7,448 nt of DNA from a bacterium (GTDB lineage: Bacteria; Gemmatimonadota; Gemmatimonadetes; Gemmatimonadales; Gemmatimonadaceae), in assembly GCA_021802745.1 (NCBI GenBank), contig JAJZRK010000155.1, positions 1 to 7,448 of the forward strand, given 5' to 3'. Below are positions 6,112 through 7,448 of this stretch, piece after piece; position 1 is the stretch's first letter; each line of letters begins with the position of its first letter. The notes under the pieces are model-generated. The model was not told the origin of the DNA and did no database searches. It saw nothing but the letters and a program-made list of their open reading frames with translations. The position numbers and the translations under genes were made by a program.

Positions 6112-7224
6112 CTAGAGCAAGCTCTCCGGCGCCACGTATTCCATCCCGAACGCCTCGGCCACGCCCTTGTACGTCACCTTGCCCGCGATGACGTTCAGGC
6201 CCATCAGCAGCGCCTTGTCTTCCTTGCAGGCCTTCTTCCAGCCCTTGTTCGCCAGCGTCAGCGCGTACGGGAGCGTGGCGTTGGTGAGGGCCAGCGTCGA
6301 GGTGCGCGGCACCCCGCCCGGCATGTTGGCCACGCCGTAGTGAATGACGTCGTCCACCACGTAGACCGGGTTCTCGTGCGTCGTCGCATGGATCGTCTCC
6401 ACGCAGCCGCCCTGGTCAATGGCCACGTCCACGATCACCGCGCCCTTCTTCATGAGCTTCAGGTCTTCCTTGCGGATCAGCTTCGGCGCCTTCGTCCCCG
6501 GGATCAGCACGCCGCCCACCACGAGGTCGGCCGTCGCGATCTGCTCGAGGATGTTGTGGCGATTGCTGTGGATCAGCGTCACGTTGGCCGGCATCACGTC
6601 GCTCAGGTAGCGCAGGCGTGGCAGCGACAGGTCGAGGATCGTGACCTTCGCCCCCATGCCGGCCGCCATCTTCGCCGCGTTGATGCCCACGATGCCGCCG
6701 CCAAGCACCACGACGTGTGCGGGCGCGACGCCCGGGACGCCGCCCAGCAGCAGGCCGAGGCCGCCGTAGAGCTTCTCCAGATACTTCGCGCCTTCCTGCG
6801 TCGCCATGCGGCCGGCGACTTCCGACATCGGGATCAGGAGCGGCAGGTCGCCGTTCGCCAGTTCCACGGTCTCGTACGCGATGCACGTCGCGCCCGAGTC
6901 AATGTGCGCCTTCGTCAGCTTCTCGTCGGCGGCGAAATGGAAGTAGGTGAAGAGCGTCTGGCCCTTGCGAATGCGCGGCCACTCGACCGCGATCGGCTCC
7001 TTCACCTTGATGATCATCTCGGCTTCCTTCCACACCTCGTCCGCGGTGTTCAGGATCTTGGCGCCGACGGCGACGTACTGCTCGTCGCTGAAGCCGCTCC
7101 CCTCGCCCGCCGACTTCTCGACGTACACGGTGTGGCCAGCCGAAACGAGCGCCTCAACGCCAGCCGGGACGCACGAGACGCGGTTTTCGTTCGTCTTGAT
7201 TTCCTTCGGGATGCCGATGCGCAT
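6112..7224 (-). CDS. ald: Alanine dehydrogenase (NAD-dependent)
   Basis: Ald catalyses reversible oxidative deamination of L-alanine to pyruvate and ammonia with NAD+/NADH, a cytoplasmic reaction used to catabolise or make alanine. The 370 residues begin MRIGIPKEIKTNENRV, the family's N-terminal signature. The residues known in the M. tuberculosis enzyme occur at the same numbers: Arg15 and Lys75 (pyruvate binding), His96 and Asp270 (catalysis). The NAD-binding Rossmann fold shows GGGIVG (175-180) and the ribose-binding acidic residue Asp198. Length matches the family (about 370). The frame is open 12 codons further upstream, but the ATG at 7224 is chosen because it yields the conserved start; no clear Shine-Dalgarno precedes it. 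It has its own terminator and a promoter-like region, so it is probably monocistronic. Transhydrogenase subunit PntA is related but unlikely given length and active-site match. Confidence 0.97.
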   Translation of the reverse strand: MRIGIPKEIKTNENRVSCVPAGVEALVSAGHTVYVEKSAGEGSGFSDEQYVAVGAKILNTADEVWKEAEMIIKVKEPIAVEWPRIRKGQTLFTYFHFAADEKLTKAHIDSGATCIAYETVELANGDLPLLIPMSEVAGRMATQEGAKYLEKLYGGLGLLLGGVPGVAPAHVVVLGGGIVGINAAKMAAGMGAKVTILDLSLPRLRYLSDVMPANVTLIHSNRHNILEQIATADLVVGGVLIPGTKAPKLIRKEDLKLMKKGAVIVDVAIDQGGCVETIHATTHENPVYVVDDVIHYGVANMPGGVPRTSTLALTNATLPYALTLANKGWKKACKEDKALLMGLNVIAGKVTYKGVAEAFGMEYVAPESLL

Positions 7225-7266
7225 GGTATGATCGCAAGTTAAAAGGTCAGGGAAAAACAACGACTA

Positions 7267-7275
7267 ATTGTACCA
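7267..7275 (-). promoter_or_regulatory. Extended -10-like element of the ald promoter
   Basis: The minus strand reads TG-G-TACAAT, matching the TGnTATAAT extended -10 form at all but one base. No good -35 box is seen at 17 bp, which extended -10 promoters can tolerate; a TTGACC lies only 12 bp upstream, too close for a standard spacer. Transcription would start near 7260, giving a leader of about 36 nt before ald. Confidence 0.45.
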
Positions 7276-7287
7276 CGATTCCGTGGT
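7272..7287. promoter_or_regulatory. Perfect 6+6 dyad overlapping the ald promoter, candidate operator
   Basis: ACCACG (7272-7277) and CGTGGT (7282-7287) are perfect inverted halves with a 4-bp centre ATTC. Beyond them TTG and CAA continue the symmetry if one base is skipped. The site covers the region just upstream of, and touching, the -10-like box, where a repressor would block RNA polymerase. Alanine dehydrogenase genes are often controlled by Lrp/AsnC-type regulators, but the site is not a recognisable consensus, so the binding protein is unknown. Confidence 0.45.
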
Positions 7288-7339
7288 CAACGGGCACTCG
7301 CTTTTCCCCTAAACGGAGTCAGGCAATCTCCCGTTGACC
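7285..7339. repeat. 10-bp inverted repeat upstream of ald
   Basis: GGTCAACGGG (7285-7294) and CCCGTTGACC (7330-7339) are perfect reverse complements with 35 bp between them, about 45 bp centre to centre. The proximal copy overlaps the end of the 6+6 dyad. They could be paired binding half-sites or an RNA stem; function is unknown. Confidence 0.5.
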
Positions 7340-7364
7340 GACCGGTGCGGCGCGTGACCCTGCG

Positions 7365-7441
7365 GTCTGCCATCTGCCGTCTGCCGTCTGCCATCTCACG
7401 TCTGCCGTCCTCCGTCTGCCGTCCGCCGTCCTCCGTCCGTC
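7365..7441. repeat. Tandem heptamer array (GTCTGCC consensus), cut close to the window edge
   Basis: About ten to eleven consecutive 7-bp units start at 7365: GTCTGCC five times (7365, 7379, 7386, 7400, 7414), with variants ATCTGCC, ATCTCAC, GTCCTCC (twice), GTCCGCC and a degenerate last unit GTCCGTC. The 7-bp period and the lack of an open frame indicate noncoding DNA. It is about 140 bp upstream of the ald start. It may continue beyond the window. Confidence 0.9.
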
Positions 7442-7448
7442 CCTCAGC

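Noticed and set aside
5899..7242. 447-codon plus-strand open frame spanning the array and ald
   Set aside because: It is antisense to the whole of ald, reads through the repeat array, and has no family-like motif.
7285..7290. TTGACC (minus strand) as a standard -35 box for ald
   Set aside because: Only 12 bp separate it from TACAAT, and at 16-18 bp no acceptable -10 box is present. An extended -10 promoter is the better reading.

Overview
The window is a high-GC bacterial chromosomal segment with six genes, all on the minus strand. Read in the direction of transcription (from right to left), it holds a stand-alone alanine dehydrogenase gene (ald) and then the cell-elongation cluster mreB-mreC-mreD-mrdA(PBP2)-rodA. 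All six are recognised from conserved motifs, and none is broken. The organism is a rod-shaped (or recently rod-shaped) bacterium with peptidoglycan. The GC-rich composition, the simple repeats in the intergenic DNA and the Asp-Ser-Leu-rich charged MreC tail recall Gemmatimonadota, but that is only a guess from general familiarity and no marker here proves it.

Layout. 7225-7448: leader of ald. It has an extended -10-like box overlapping a perfect 6+6 dyad, a second 10-bp inverted pair, and at the window edge about ten tandem copies of a degenerate GTCTGCC heptamer. 6112-7224: ald. 5725-6111: a 387-bp intergenic region bounded by two arrays of the same 11-bp unit in opposite orientation (six units by mreB, five abutting the ald stop codon). 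Between them lie a good Rho-independent terminator for ald and about 126 bp of GC-rich DNA without a gene. The mreB side holds a possible weak promoter, a repeated 10-mer and a hairpin just before the start codon. 124-5724: the mre/rod operon. Only six bases separate mreB and mreC, and the next three junctions are 4-bp stop/start overlaps (GTGA, ATGA, TTGA). 1-123: a purine-rich (minus strand) tail with a long inverted repeat, possibly the operon's end.

How the genes work together. MreB filaments, MreC and MreD organise and activate the elongasome at the inner membrane. RodA polymerises lipid II into glycan strands and PBP2 crosslinks them. Ald interconverts L-alanine and pyruvate. It has its own terminator, so it is probably a neighbour and not an operon member, although L-alanine is also a peptidoglycan precursor.

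No new multi-gene system is visible. The most unusual signals are the paired 11-bp arrays around the ald terminator/mreB leader, the heptamer array, the promoter-overlapping dyad before ald, and an apparent extra pair of membrane segments in RodA.
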